NCBI GenBank assembly: GCA_023653785.1 | Contig: JAMKCH010012490.1 | Span: forward strand, 62,001-126,000 | Origin: Ophioderma brevispina | Lineage: Eukaryota; Echinodermata; Ophiuroidea; Amphilepidida; Ophiodermatidae | Direction: 5' to 3' | Length of the DNA stretch: 64,000 nt | Shown here: in pieces, positions 44,601 to 55,687 of the stretch | Position numbering within the stretch: position 1 is the stretch's first letter | Layout: each line of letters begins with the position of its first letter | Notes under the pieces: model-generated | Database searches by the model: none | What the model was told of the DNA's origin: nothing | Seen by the model: only the letters and a program-made list of their open reading frames with translations | Position numbers and translations under genes: made by a program

Positions 44601-46200
44601 AGCTTGTGGGGGACTGAATGTGTCAGACTTGTGGGGGTGCTTTAAAAGAAGGGGTGTACAGTTTGGCATTGGATGAAGTGTGTGGAAAACAAAAAGGTAG
44701 GAGAGACAGGAGATACAGGGTGGTGGAATGATGAGGTGAGGGGGCGATAGCGAGAAAGAGGATGCATTTAAGGATATGAGAAAAAATGTTACAGAAGAGA
44801 ATAAGGTAAGCTATAAGAGGCTAAGAAGCGAGAAAGAAAGTGGTTTGCGAAGAAAGCATGAAGGAGGAGGGCAGGCAGAGAAGGAGCGGAGTGAAGTGAT
44901 TGAGTGAGTTGAGAGAGAATCCCAACAAACAAGGTATACAAGATAGTTGAAAGCAATGAAAAAGGATGGAAGAGATGTTGAAGGGGGAAGACGAAGATGT
45001 ATGAGAGGAATAAGGGATGGAAAGTTGAATTTCAGTGAGAAAAATAGAGGGGCGAGTCTGGAATGTTGAGCATCTATGGAGAGAATCATGAATGCGGAGA
45101 ATGAGTGGGATCAGAAGGTAGAGGCTGATGGGGGGGAAGGGCCAGTTAAGAGGGACAGCCGGGAAGAAGTGGTTAAGGCAACAATAAGAGAATGAAAAAG
45201 GAAAGGCGGTTGGACCCTAGAGGTTGTGTGGTGAGTGCTGAGAGGATTAGTGCGAGTGGAGATATAGGATGATGATGATGGAGGTGTGTCAGAGAGTGGA
45301 GATGGGGGAGGGATGGCCGGTGGGAGTGGGCAGTGTGTGTGGTTAATTTCCAATTTTAAAGGGAAAGGGGATGCAATGAGTTGTGGTGCATTATAGGGGT
45401 GTGAAGTTTGGGAAGTTGTTAGAGCATGCCATGAAGATGTGGAGAGGGTTCTGGAAGCGAATAGGATTGGAAAAGAGGGGAAGTGGATGAGATGCAAATT
45501 TGGTTTATGCCAGGGAAGGGAAGAATAGAGTTGCAGTTTGGCAAGAGATTTTGTGTGTAGAAGAGATGTGAGGAAGGAGCTGGAGGGATGGTGGAACAGG
45601 CAGTGAAAACGTTGTGATGATGGGGTGGAGTCAGTGGAAGGAGTTGAAGGGTTCACAACCTAGGGGAAGGTGTGGAGGGGGTGGTGGATGCGAGGTGCGG
45701 TGACAGCGAGAGTGAGGTATGGGTGGGTGAGTTTAGGAATGTGGGGAGTTGTTGCATGGGAAAAGATACTTTGAGATGCAAATGAAGATGAAAGGAACAT
45801 GGTGTATAAGAGCTGTGGGAGATCAGTGATGCTGTATGGGAGTGAGGAAGTTGGTGTCTGAACGAAAATGAGATGGGAATTTTGAGGCGGACAGAGAGAG
45901 CAATGATAAGAGCAATTGTTTGGTGTGAAGTTGATGAAGGATGAAACGAGGACTTGATGCAGATGTTGGGTTTGGAAGAGGCGGTGGACCGGTGGCGAAG
46001 GCGAATAGTGTTCAATGGTATGGGCATGTTGAGGAAAGGAGGACGAGATGTGTTAAGAACGGATTTTGAGTGCGAGGGGGTGGGGGATTTGAGGAGGAGG
46101 GGACGTCCAAAGAAGACATGGAAGAAACAAGTGGAGGAGGAAGAGTAGGAGGGTTGGTTCGAGGATGGAGGATGCATTTATTGGAATCGGGGTGGAATGG
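44600..46200 (+). pseudogene. RTE-like LINE, reverse transcriptase remnant and C-terminus
   Basis: Downstream of the endonuclease the plus strand reads GWWNDEV, then MNAENEWDQKVEADGGEGPV and SREEVVKATIRE, the linker before the RT fingers. Then come MQIWFMPGKGRIE ('qfGFmpGkgttdAif') and, later, NENEMGILRRTERAMIRAI, EDLMQMLGLEEAVDRW and GDLRRRGRPKKTWKKQVEEE. The final block ('GrrrRGRPkkTWr..v.eD') is a diagnostic LINE C-terminus. The segment that should carry the YADD active site (about 45600-45680) is missing or unreadable, so the copy is dead. The long minus-strand frames over this interval are shadows. Confidence 0.7.
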
Positions 46201-46269
46201 AGGAAGGAGTAAGGGCGGTTTGATGCAAAATGTGAGTGAATCCGGCCACCCCCCGTTGACGGGGAAAAA

Positions 46270-48470
46270 CCGTATTTAAAAAACTTTGGTTTAGTTAGTA
46301 GTAGTTGTACAATTTGTTCGTTATTTCCCCTCAAATCCACCATTCCCCTTGGCGTAGCAATGACCCCTCCATTAATTTTAAATAGTTCTTTTGAGTAAAA
46401 GTTCAGTTTGCTGCCCAGTCTCAGTAAAGTTTCTAAGTTCTCATCTGATAACATTGTTCTTGTTTTTTTACTTGTTAAGCTTCCTCCTGGAGAATGTTTG
46501 CTCGCATATGTACACACTTCAAAGAGGGTAAAATTGCGTGGAATGCCGGCGAAAGATTGGGCAGCGATCCGATGGAAGTCCTCGTAGAATACCAAAAGGG
46601 AGTAGCTGTCGCCGAGATGAGAATTAAACTTGGCCTTCAAATGGGGGTTACTTTGAAGAGGTCAATAACTTCCAATAATTCCATCTGTAACATAGCTGGG
46701 CGCCGAATCTATAACTACGGTGAAAGGAGTTGAAATCTGTTGTGCGAAAGTCTATGAAACGTTGTTCAAATTGAGCCACCGAACGGTTGCCAAAGCTACG
46801 TACATTTCCGTTGGACGGCACTCCTTGTCAAACTACTTCAGTGACGGAAAGTTACAGTCAGTATTCATTGCTAAAGCTGCCATATTACCAGGTTGGGCTT
46901 TGCTTGAAATGCTTCCACGCTTCCAATCATGTCGATGATATTTTTCCCTTTAGCCTGGAGATCTAGATTGAGAACGTTAAGATATCCAGTTACACCTGTT
47001 AGGAATTTCAGATCAGAGACAAATTCTGGATTTGTAAGATAGGTATCTTGCTGCTTACTCAGCATGAACTCTTGCAATTCCGTTTCCGAGAGAAAACACG
47101 CGTTTAAGCACTTTGCCGCGACTAAGCCATCTGACTTGCGTGTAAAAGCAAATATCAGCATACTCTGCCTCCATTTCGATAAGAAATGTTTTAAATTGCC
47201 GACGGTTCAAAGCGTTTACCTCCTGACCTTAACGACCTCATCCAATTACGTCCTCAAGAATGCCTCCTGGTGGATGATGCAATGATATTGCATGATTTCA
47301 ATCGTTTCATCAACAGATCTCTTGTTAATAGAATGATCGATGATCAGCTTTGCCGCACCAGATTTAGGGCCTGTCATTGCAGGGGCTCCATCAGTTTTAA
47401 CTCCACTTTATGGTTCCCCAGGACAGTCTGACATTCTCAACTGCTTTGATGATTTCCTGTGCAATATCTTTGCCTGTTGTTGTGTTCTTGATTGAACGTA
47501 ACTCAACCAGTTCTTCATTGAAGGTGTTTTTGTTTTATTCTGGTTCACTAAATATCCCTGAGAAAACCTTATTCACAAAATCTTAGGGGATTCCGATCTT
47601 GTGGTTTTGTATTATGAGTATTGTATTGTATGTATTGTTTGTTTCTCACGGTCCCATAGGCCACTGTACTGTTGTAATTTCTGTCTGTTTACGGTCAGAA
47701 AATACAAAATTGCGAATTTTTCACAGATACGACAGAATTTGCACGTAAGATTAGGTACACATGGATTACTAAGGCTAATGGTTCAGATGATATAAAAATC
47801 TCAACTTTTTGAGGTAAGTCGGGGGACGAGGTTGTGGATCACGAAATTCCCCTTTAATGTCAAAGTGTTCATTAATGCCGCGTAACATCACCAGAAGTTG
47901 AGCCGTGTCTGACATGTCGGTGCTCTCATCGAGAGCAAGAGAAAAGTACCTGAACTCATTCAGAGTTTTACTGTTAGTAGCTATGTCACTGATGCGTCTC
48001 GCTACAGTCTGCCGTGACAAACTCACTTCTTCAAATGTAGCCTTCTCTTTCGGGCATAATGCCCCAACACGGGAAAGCATGCATTCTTTCACAAAATGCC
48101 CCATCCGAAAATGGCTTGCATCGCTTTGCAATTACTTGTGAAACCTTAAAAAACTCGCCAACAGAACATTATCCTTGGCAAAGGAAGAGAACAGTGTTTG
48201 CTGCTTATGAAGCTTTAGAGAGCTGTTCAGCTTTGGTCTTTCATTCATTGCCAGTAATAGTGTCGTATTCGGGGCCAAGAATAGAGTTATAATGACGAGA
48301 AATGTTACACTCTTTCATAACACTCAGTATCTTGTTGCAAATAAGGCCAAGAGGCTTCCCCTAATTTTCTTAAGAGAAGAAATACTTGATTGTCCATCCA
48401 GGTTGAAAAGTCCGTCCTTCTTTGGAAAATTTCCTCTTTAGTCCTTTAGGCCATGTTTGCGATATTGAGA
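46270..48470 (-). pseudogene. hAT transposase, Charlie/GTF2IRD2-like, near full length
   Basis: In minus-strand order: a BED-type finger region (GKPLGLICNK, ECNISRHYNS; about 48450-48290); IAKRCKPFSDGAF; RVGALCPKEKATFEEVSLSR and FRYFSLALDESTDMSDTAQL (48080-47850); TDGAPAMTGPKSG and EIMQYHCIIHQ (about 47400-47270); YTQVRWLSRGKVLKR (about 47140-47095); FLTGVTGYLNVLNLDLQAKG (about 47000-46940); and KTRTMLSDENLETLLRL (about 46465-46410). These match the RNase H-like DDE fold and insertion domain of Charlie-type hAT transposases, from which the host gene GTF2IRD2 also derives part of its sequence. Frameshifts and an insertion near 47520-47770 break it. No flanking terminal repeats were identified. 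Confidence 0.8.
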
Positions 48471-48539
48471 TCGAATGGTTTTGAAATTCCCTAGATCTTT
48501 TCACACCAACTCACGTTGTCTGCCGTCGCGGTTTGTGAA

Positions 48540-48590
48540 TGGGGTCAAAGGTCACACGAGGTCACCAAGGTCACACGAGGTCACCAACAT
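48540..48590 (+). repeat. 19-bp tandem repeat carrying AGGTCA half-sites
   Basis: AGGTCACACG / AGGTCACCA is repeated twice. Four AGGTCA hexamers start at 48549, 48559, 48568 and 48578, so spacers are 4, 3 and 4 bases. The spacing resembles nuclear-receptor DR4 and DR3 sites. Confidence 0.7.
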
Positions 48591-48599
48591 GTCATCCCA

Positions 48600-49190
48600 C
48601 CCCGCCCTCTCATTTCCACCAAGTTACATCGTCGTAGCCCTTACAGAACTCAAACATACACACACAGACATACGACCAGAGTAATCCCTATGTGCCTTCT
48701 GCAAATCTTGCAGACTACACAAAAATATTTCTCATGTCAATCTTCGCTAAAACTATATACTGTATAAAGGTCTAATTATCCCTCTAAAAATTGCCGTTTA
48801 CCCCATCCCATTTGGGTCCACAGCTCCAGAGACACACTCAATTAAGTGAAAGGCTGTAAATTTTAGTTTGGCCACTTTCACCTTAGTAGCGAAAATGTAT
48901 TGAAAAGACATTGGATTTGGTGCATAACTTTCAAAGAAGTGTGAACAGATTAACATCTGAATGTTTTAATTCAGGTAGTAGTATTGATTATAAAAGAGCT
49001 TTATTATATCTCACATTAAAGTTGAATTGTTACACATTGAGCATTCCTTCAAGATGGCTGGTCCTCAGCCTGGTAACCATTAACAGCCATAATTCACCAC
49101 TGAAGAGTGTGATTAAGTTGACAACTTTCATTCAGACCAGATGCCATGTAGAAACCAGTCTTCTTCTTCTTGCGTATGAGGCAGCAGCTA
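48600..49190. other. Intergenic, nothing recognised
   Basis: No supported gene is seen. A CA-rich patch lies at 48650-48675. Confidence 0.4.
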
Positions 49191-50242
49191 AACATGTTGT
49201 AAACGCTGGAGCCAACTCACTGTTGATTGATTGGGGTTTGAGAAATCTGTGTCCACCGGTGGGCGAAAGGTAGGGCACTCATTGAGAATGTGATCCGCTG
49301 TGTGTGATGGAGAACCACATTGGCAGGCTGACGATGGCCGCAGCCCCCATCGGTGCAAATTGCTGTTGAAGCGACCGACTCCTGTGCGAATCCGGTTTAA
49401 GGTGACCCATTCCTTGCGTGGGAGATTGCTGCCAGGTGGTAGTTCTGTCTCAGGTGTAATAGAGAGTTGATCTGGTTTTGGAGTATCTAGCCATGCAGTA
49501 TTCCATGTCTGTAGGATGTTGAAAGGGGAACTGGAGAGTTTAGCAGCATGTCGGCAGAAAGGTCGGCGAGAGCGTAGTCTCTGTCTACCAAGTAGGTGTG
49601 ATTCTTTGACAGTGCAGTGTTATGCAGCAGGTGCTTGTTGTCCAACAGGGCCTTATTCATTCACTAGTTTGTGCGTGTGGTGTTCTCTCCCAAGTACTGC
49701 AGGTGCAATGCCTGAAAGCACTGGTAGGAATTCAGATGGAGTAGGACGCAGGCAACAAGTAATGGTTCTCAAAGTCTCGTTGAGTACTGTGTCCAGCTTC
49801 TTTGTGTGAGAGCTGTTGCACCATGCTGGGGCGGCATATTCAGCAGTGCTGTAGACCAAAGCCAGGGCGGTAGTGCGTAGGGTCGTTGGGCTGGCACCCC
49901 ATGAAGATCCAGCACAGTCGGCACAGTCGGTAAGTAAGCTGCCGGTTAAGCTTCACTCCCAAGTAGGTTGGAGTAGGATTGTATGGCAGAGGCGCTGCGA
50001 TTGAGGTTGATTTGAAGCTGGCAGTGAGCATCTTTGGTGTTGAGGTGGAAGGCAGTAGCGGTGGTCTTGGCTTCGCTCAGCTTCAGTCTCCAGGTCTTGA
50101 GATATGCTGCAAGTAGGGCCATGTCTGCAGTAAGCGTGCTTTCTACTTCTGTCCAGCTGCTGTCCGAGTGGAGAAAGGCAAGATCGTCGGCATAGCCACA
50201 TTGTCTAGATGTTGTTTGAGGTAAATCGGTGATATACAAGTT
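49190..50242 (-). pseudogene. Jockey-like LINE reverse transcriptase, 3' half (copy B)
   Basis: The minus-strand reading gives MYITDLPQTTSRQCGYADDL with YADD at 50183-50194, then LAAYLKTWRLKLSEAKT, PTYLGVKLNRQLTY, VYSTAEYAAPAWCNSSHTKK and FLPVLSGIAP. The C-terminus reads NRIRTGVGRFNS and CQCGSPSHTADHILNEC, a C-x-C-x8-H-x4-C knuckle. It is the same family as copy A at 51375-53130 but diverged. The RT fingers and the endonuclease are missing, consistent with 5' truncation at insertion. Frameshifts separate the blocks. Confidence 0.8.
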
Positions 50243-50251
50243 GAATCGATA

Positions 50252-50345
50252 AACCTGGTTTTTCGATTTGAAAAACCAGGATTATGGATTCGAAAAGCTA
50301 GGTTTTTGATAAATCTGCTTTATCGATCGAAAAACCTAGTTTATC
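50252..50345. repeat. Cluster of short hairpins, CCTGGTTTTTC/CTAGGTTTTT units
   Basis: CCTGGTTTTTCGATTTGAAAAACCAGG folds as a near-perfect stem (arms CCTGGTTTTTC and GAAAAACCAGG). It is followed by CTAGGTTTTTGAT and ATCGAAAAACCTAG as a second pair, with TCGAT motifs between them. Confidence 0.75.
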
Positions 50346-50359
50346 TGTTGAAAAACAAA

Positions 50360-50880
50360 GGTTTTTGCACTTCTGTGTGTGCATCAAACATGCGTATGTA
50401 CGCACATACCTGCACATAAATACTAGTACCTGCATTATGTATTCTGAATAGGTATACACGTACCTGTGATGTATGCACGCACTTATCTGTGTACGCATGT
50501 ACGTATCTGCGTACGTACTCACCTAGCACCTGTGTGTAATTATTCCTGCATATGTCATATGTAGGTACATGCTTATGTCCCTTTACATGTACCTTACATA
50601 AGCAGGTACGTTACCTGCTTATGCAAGTATGTGCGTGTTTCTATGTCCCTGAGTATGAAGGTACGTACGTAGGCTTATATTTATGAACGTGACGTGCGTA
50701 TGTAGGTATATGCGTATGTTTGTGCATAAGTATATTCTTATTTACTTGCCTCGTTATGTGCGTATATATGTACGTGCAGGTATGTACACATAGGCTACAT
50801 ATATTGAGGACTGCGTATGTCGGGCCTACATTATGTACATACCTTTGCAGGTATTTATGCACCTATGTAGGTTATACACC
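50360..50880. repeat. GTAC/ATGT-rich simple repeat
   Basis: Irregular runs of TACGTACGTA, TGCGTATGT and similar give several spurious frames on both strands. A (GTAT)n run also lies at 51304-51362, next to the LINE tail. Confidence 0.7.
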
Positions 50881-51374
50881 ACTTGCATGGCATCTGGAAA
50901 AGTGCTTTAAAATGTCTGAAAATGCACTAGTTACATTAAGAAAGTGATGAAATTTCATGATTGACAAGGTAGACTGGTATATTTTCTCAAACTAAGCGGC
51001 ATTTGGACAGTGATTTTGAGGAAATTTACTCCGCGGTCATCAATTTCACATCGATTTGCAAATTACTAGCTTTGGCGACTATAGAGAATCTTGGGTTGCC
51101 GTTCTGACATCGGTCGAGTTTGGTGATTCGTAACTAAAAATTTTTCTGGTCATCATATGTTCAAAATTTGGTTATTTGGTGATTTCAGCTTGTATTTTGG
51201 GGTGATGTTGTTGTATTTCCTCTGTGAGAGTTTTAAATGTGAAAAAACATGCTCAAAGTTGCCATTTTTCCCATAGACTACTGAGTTAGTGGTGTGTAAC
51301 CTGTAGGACCTGTGTATGTATGAACCTGCATATACAGGAATTGTGTATGTATGTATGTACCTATATACATAATA
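50880..51374. other. Intergenic between two LINEs
   Basis: No coding motif is seen. The last part is TGTATG microsatellite. Confidence 0.5.
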
Positions 51375-53130
51375 ACTCGTTCGTTCGTGCGTGCAAGTCC
51401 AAAATCACAGTGGAAGATCCGTCTTTAACCAGCTGATAGTTTCATCATCCAGGTTGATCAGGCCTGGAATTCCTCTTGGGGACTTGTAGACCTCACAGTC
51501 ATCTATGATGTTGCTAATGGTTTGTGGCTCTCCACAATCGCAGTTTGGTGAAAGTTCTACTCCGATCTTGGGAAAGAAGTTTTTTGTACGACCAACGCCA
51601 GTTCTGAGTCTTTTGAGGTTGACCCATGCTTTCCTATCAAGGTCACAGCCTTTGGGCTTGCTAGATGGGCTGTCCACAAACTGCTTTAGGTTCAAAGTAG
51701 AGGATGACCATTGCTCATACCATCTGTCATGGATCCAGGATGATCGATAGGGATGCTGTGAATGCAGTGTCATGGATTGGGTAGCAAAGTGATTCCGTGG
51801 AATTCTCTGATCCTCAAAGGGTGTTGGTGGGGGGATTAGGCTACCAGGTTCATCACATTTCTTGGCGAGCTTGATCGTCTGAAGGTTCCTCCTATGCCAG
51901 ACAGAATTGGAAGATATTCTACAGGCGTCGCCAAAACGCAACCACTAACAAGTCTCATTGCATCATTCAGAACGACATCAATCTTGTGTGAATGTACACT
52001 GTGACTCCATACTGGTGCAGCGTATTCAGCAGTGGAGTATGCCAAGGCAACAGTTGATGTATGTAAGGTGTCAAAAGATGCACCCCATCCAGTTCCTGCG
52101 AGCCTTCTGAGGAGGTTGACACGAGACTGCGTCTTGGCAGCGACTGCCTTGGTGTGTTGATTGAAAGTAAGGCTGCGATCCATTGTGACGCCAAAGTACT
52201 TCGGTGTTGGGTCATGTGACAGTTTTTCTCCATCTAGAGTGATGTTAAGTTCTCTTTTTGTGCATCGATTTGCAAGGTGGAAAACAGAGCTGACGGTCTT
52301 GGGTTTGCTGAGTTTCAAGTGCCATCGGTGGAAGAATTGGCTTACAGTGATTAGGTCTTTCTGCAACACTGTTTCTAAGGACTCAAAGGAATCAGCAGCT
52401 ATTCCAAGTGCCATGTCGTCTGCGTAGGAGTACTGCGAACAATCTTCCTTTGGCATATCTGAGACGTAGATGTTGAAGAGACTGGGTGCCAGGACAGAAC
52501 CTTGTGGGACACCATTCCGAAGTTTGCGCTTTCTACTGCGTTGCCCATTTAATGTCTCCAGGACGAAAGATCTGACTTGGATGAGCAGCATAATGAACTT
52601 GACAAGCTTGACATCAGGGAAGATTTTGAGTAGCTTGAGGTAGAGACCTCGATGCCAGACTGTATCGTACGCAGCAGTTAGGTCTATGAAGACTGCTCCA
52701 AACTTCTGCGTCTTCTGGAAGGCTGTCTCGATGTCATTAACTAGTCTTGCTATCTGATCAGTTGTTGATTTACCTCTTCGAAATCCAGCTTGGGTGCGGG
52801 GTAAATTTGCCTCGACCGTATCATTGATCCTGCCGAGTATCAGTCGCTCAAGCAGCTTATAGATGTGAGATAGTAGCGAGATGGGTCCGTAACTATTGGG
52901 CTCATTTGCTGGTTTCTTGGGCTTCAGGATTGCAATGACCTTTGAAGTCTTCCATCTGGAGGGAATAGTTGACGTTCCCATGCAAGTAGAAAGGAAGAGT
53001 TGGAGCCATCGCACAGCTTCGGGTGCCATATTCTTCAAGAATTCTGTATGGATGTTGACATTGTCAGGAGCTTTCCCATTCTTGAGAACTTTAATTCCTT
53101 CGGTGATCTCATCGTAGGTAATAACTTCTC
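51375..53130 (-). pseudogene. Jockey-like LINE reverse transcriptase (copy A)
   Basis: This is the longest coding remnant, with about 400 uninterrupted codons. In order on the minus strand: VITYDEITEGIKVLKNGKAP, SYGPISLLSHIYKLLERLI, TQAGFRRGKSTTDQI, AVFIDLTAAYDTVWHRGLYL, NGVPQGSVLAPSLFNIYVSD, SYADDMALG (YADD at 52415-52426) and WHLKLSKPKT. These are the RT fingers, palm and thumb of a jockey/CR1-lineage LINE. The C-terminus (51405-51941, another frame) has NLKRLRTGVGRTKNF and CDCGEPQTISNI. One frameshift near 51850-51940 is the main lesion. The endonuclease is lost, so the copy is 5'-truncated. The 3' end is GGACTTGCACGCACGAACGA plus ACGAG on the minus strand. Confidence 0.9.
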
Positions 53131-53677
53131 CCTACAAGACAATTCACAAAACAGGACTCCCAACTTGGGCCGCCCTTTCCTTTTTAAAGGATTTTTTTAT
53201 TATTGCGTACTGGTGTAAACCGCAATCAGCTGTTTAGTGCAAGTTTCGAGACGTCATCGCTGTATGGCTATTTGCGGGAGATAGTATGACAAATTTCCTT
53301 AATTCATTTTTTCACTATTTTGTGTTTTCGTTCCAACATTAAAGTAGTTATATGGAATTATACATACTTATTTTTGATTTGTAAGCGAAAAAAATGCATT
53401 TCAATATTTTCTCAATTCTCTCGCAATATCGCTGTACCAGTATGGCGCCACAATGACGTCAGGAAGTTAGCAACTTGGTAAAATGGTTCATTTCCAAAGA
53501 CACGCATCAGTGTATAAAATGCAAAAATGAAATTTTGCACCAAAAAGGTAGGAATATCGGATTTTCATGTGGGTTTTGGCCCCCAAGTGACGGAAAATGA
53601 CTAGTTTTATATTTATATAAACATATAATTGTAGAGCCATACTGTGCAAAATATTTAAAGAAATGAATTATTCTTAG
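53131..53677. other. Intergenic or intronic
   Basis: No coding motif is seen. It ends in a pyrimidine-A-G splice-acceptor-like sequence at 53671-53677. Confidence 0.4.
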
Positions 53678-53851
53678 TTGGCAACCACTCCCCCATCAAT
53701 CGACTTTGACGGCGTATACGCTAATCCCGGTGACAGTGTCGCCTTCACATTTGTTTCGCCGAAAACAAGTATGTGGAAGATTTTTACGAATGTTTTAACG
53801 TTTTTGCGCACCGGAGGAAAGGTCACCTGGGGTGGTAACCCCTACCCTTTG
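53678..53851 (+). CDS. Candidate internal exon of a host gene
   Basis: TTATTCTTAG precedes the segment and GTAAGA follows it, both good splice-site matches. Between them are exactly 58 open codons with GC-ending codons (GAC, GGC, GTC, ACC), unlike the surrounding AT-rich DNA. The peptide includes SIDFDGVYANPGDSVAFTFV and KVTWGGNPYPL. The full frame stays open into the putative intron for 19 codons. I do not recognise the protein. No neighbouring exon was identified, so it may still be chance or a transposon fragment. Confidence 0.35.
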
Positions 53852-54596
53852 GTAAGACGAGAATTAATGTCACTATGTCTCCCTATTTGTGAGAGATTTG
53901 ATTTGTAACCAAATGTAAAAAACTGCAAAACTTGGATAATTCTTTTTCACGATGCACAGACCGTACGTTTCAATTAGTAAAAGTAACAACATAATTAAAA
54001 CACCTAAATTACAATGTGAAGTAACATGACAAATTCCTTATGAAGTATAGAAAGGTAAATTTCACAGATTGTCTTAAATCTTGACCGACCTATTATCGAT
54101 TTTGATCACTCTCAAGTAGCAATCTTTGTCCTAACGAATACATATTCATTCGCAATTTATCTGGTTTGCTTTGAGATATTTTTGGACACGCCAAGCAATC
54201 GAATACGAATTATTTTGGATCCGGTTTTGGATACAATTAAAGAGTACATAAAATGCAACCAGAATCAACTATTAACTCAATTTGACCAAAAAATCAGATT
54301 CGACAGTATGTCGTGACCACGACGATATGATATTGCAATGGATTTAAAGCGGTACTGGCACATTTTCACAAAATATGAAATTTCTTCAATTTGCTCGCCA
54401 ATGATAGTCTAGGCCATTGGAAGAATAGAGATATTATTTACTCATAAAAATAACACCCCAAAACAAGCTAGGGGCATTAATAAGAGGCTAAAGACATCCA
54501 GGTAGTATGTATAGGCTAACTTTGAAGTTTGCCGTTACAACATGTGCCTATTACATGAATGTCATAGACTGGTGCTCATTGATACTAAAATCACAA

Positions 54597-54624
54597 AGGT
54601 CAAAGACAGGTCAAAGACCGGTCA
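54597..54624 (+). promoter_or_regulatory. Tandem AGGTCA half-sites, DR5 spacing
   Basis: AGGTCA at 54597, AGGTCA at 54608 and CGGTCA at 54619 are each separated by AAGAC. This is the five-base direct-repeat spacing of retinoic-acid-response-type elements. It could also be a simple 11-bp tandem repeat. Confidence 0.4.
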
Positions 54625-55655
54625 AACGGGTTGGATGCCGTGGGAATCAACTCCGGCGTGTGCTCTCATGTGTTAAACGCCATTTTCGTCGTCTGCTGAA
54701 TTAAAAGTGCGTGTTCCGATCGTCTTTGGGACCTCCTTGATTTTCCCGGAAGTAGTATCGATTTTGATATCAGATGAAAGGCCGTATTTTTCTCATTGTC
54801 GTCCTGAAATTTGAGCCCTCAAATCCATCTCATTCCCAAGATATAAACAAAAAAATTGCCGTTTTAGTGGTTACCATCAATATTAGCACAGCATTGAATA
54901 GGTCTTTGCAACATGCATTATTGCGTCTGCCATCAAAACCGCAAGTCTGTTTCTCGCGGTACTTGATGGGGTGTATGTGCAAGTGCCAGGCTCTCATATC
55001 AAGTAGAGAACACAATACACACATAGCACCTTTAATGACTCCGCCAGTCATTTTATTATAAAAATCACTCTGTTTATTCATAACGCTGATTTGGGATTAA
55101 TCATTTCAGGCGAGGACTATTGTATATAAAAGCTTTACAACCATGTATCAATTTTGAAATATCTTGAGGGCACACTATTTTTCAAATGTGCAAGTGTCTC
55201 TAGTTTAATGAGAACTTTGTAAACACGGGCCCCAAATTGGTAGGGGTTACAGATTGACAGGTTTAAAAGCCTTACCTGTAACTCTTGCACTCCTTTTGTT
55301 ATCATCTGATGTTATTTTATAATCTGCAGCTGGATGTGAGTGAGAAAACAATAAACCGTTAACTGATAACAAAGAGAATACATGGACATATCCCAATACC
55401 GATAAATTTCTCTCAATTTGCTTGAAAATCATGAGAATTAGACTCAAACTAAACCAAATAATCATAAAATGTACACTCATGCCATATTTTTAGACAGTAG
55501 ATTAAGAATAAATTCATAGCTTAAGAGTTTGAAGGGTTAACCGGACAAAATAGACAAGATGAACTCGTTTGTATTCAAAGTTGGATAAGATGCATGAACA
55601 AAACGCGTAAAAGGGTCTTTTTTCCAACACGAGATGTACGCACGTACATTGACAA

Positions 55656-55687
55656 TCTAATCAATGTACACACGTACATTGATTAGA
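55656..55687. other. Perfect 14-bp hairpin with ACAC loop
   Basis: TCTAATCAATGTAC and GTACATTGATTAGA are exact inverted copies around ACAC. A related partial palindrome ATGTACGCACGTACAT lies just upstream at 55634-55649. Confidence 0.85.

Noticed and set aside
44079..46177. Long Ser/Pro-rich open frames on the minus strand (92-196 codons)
   Set aside because: They lie antisense to the purine-rich RTE-like LINE; their low-complexity composition is a mirror of its G/A-rich sense strand.
50298..50947. Tyr/Thr/Cys-rich frames on both strands
   Set aside because: They arise from GTAC/ATGT simple repeats.
51505..51750. 81-codon plus-strand frame similar to the minus-strand frame at 62856-63134
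   Set aside because: Both are antisense shadows of the same LINE 3' end in opposite orientations.
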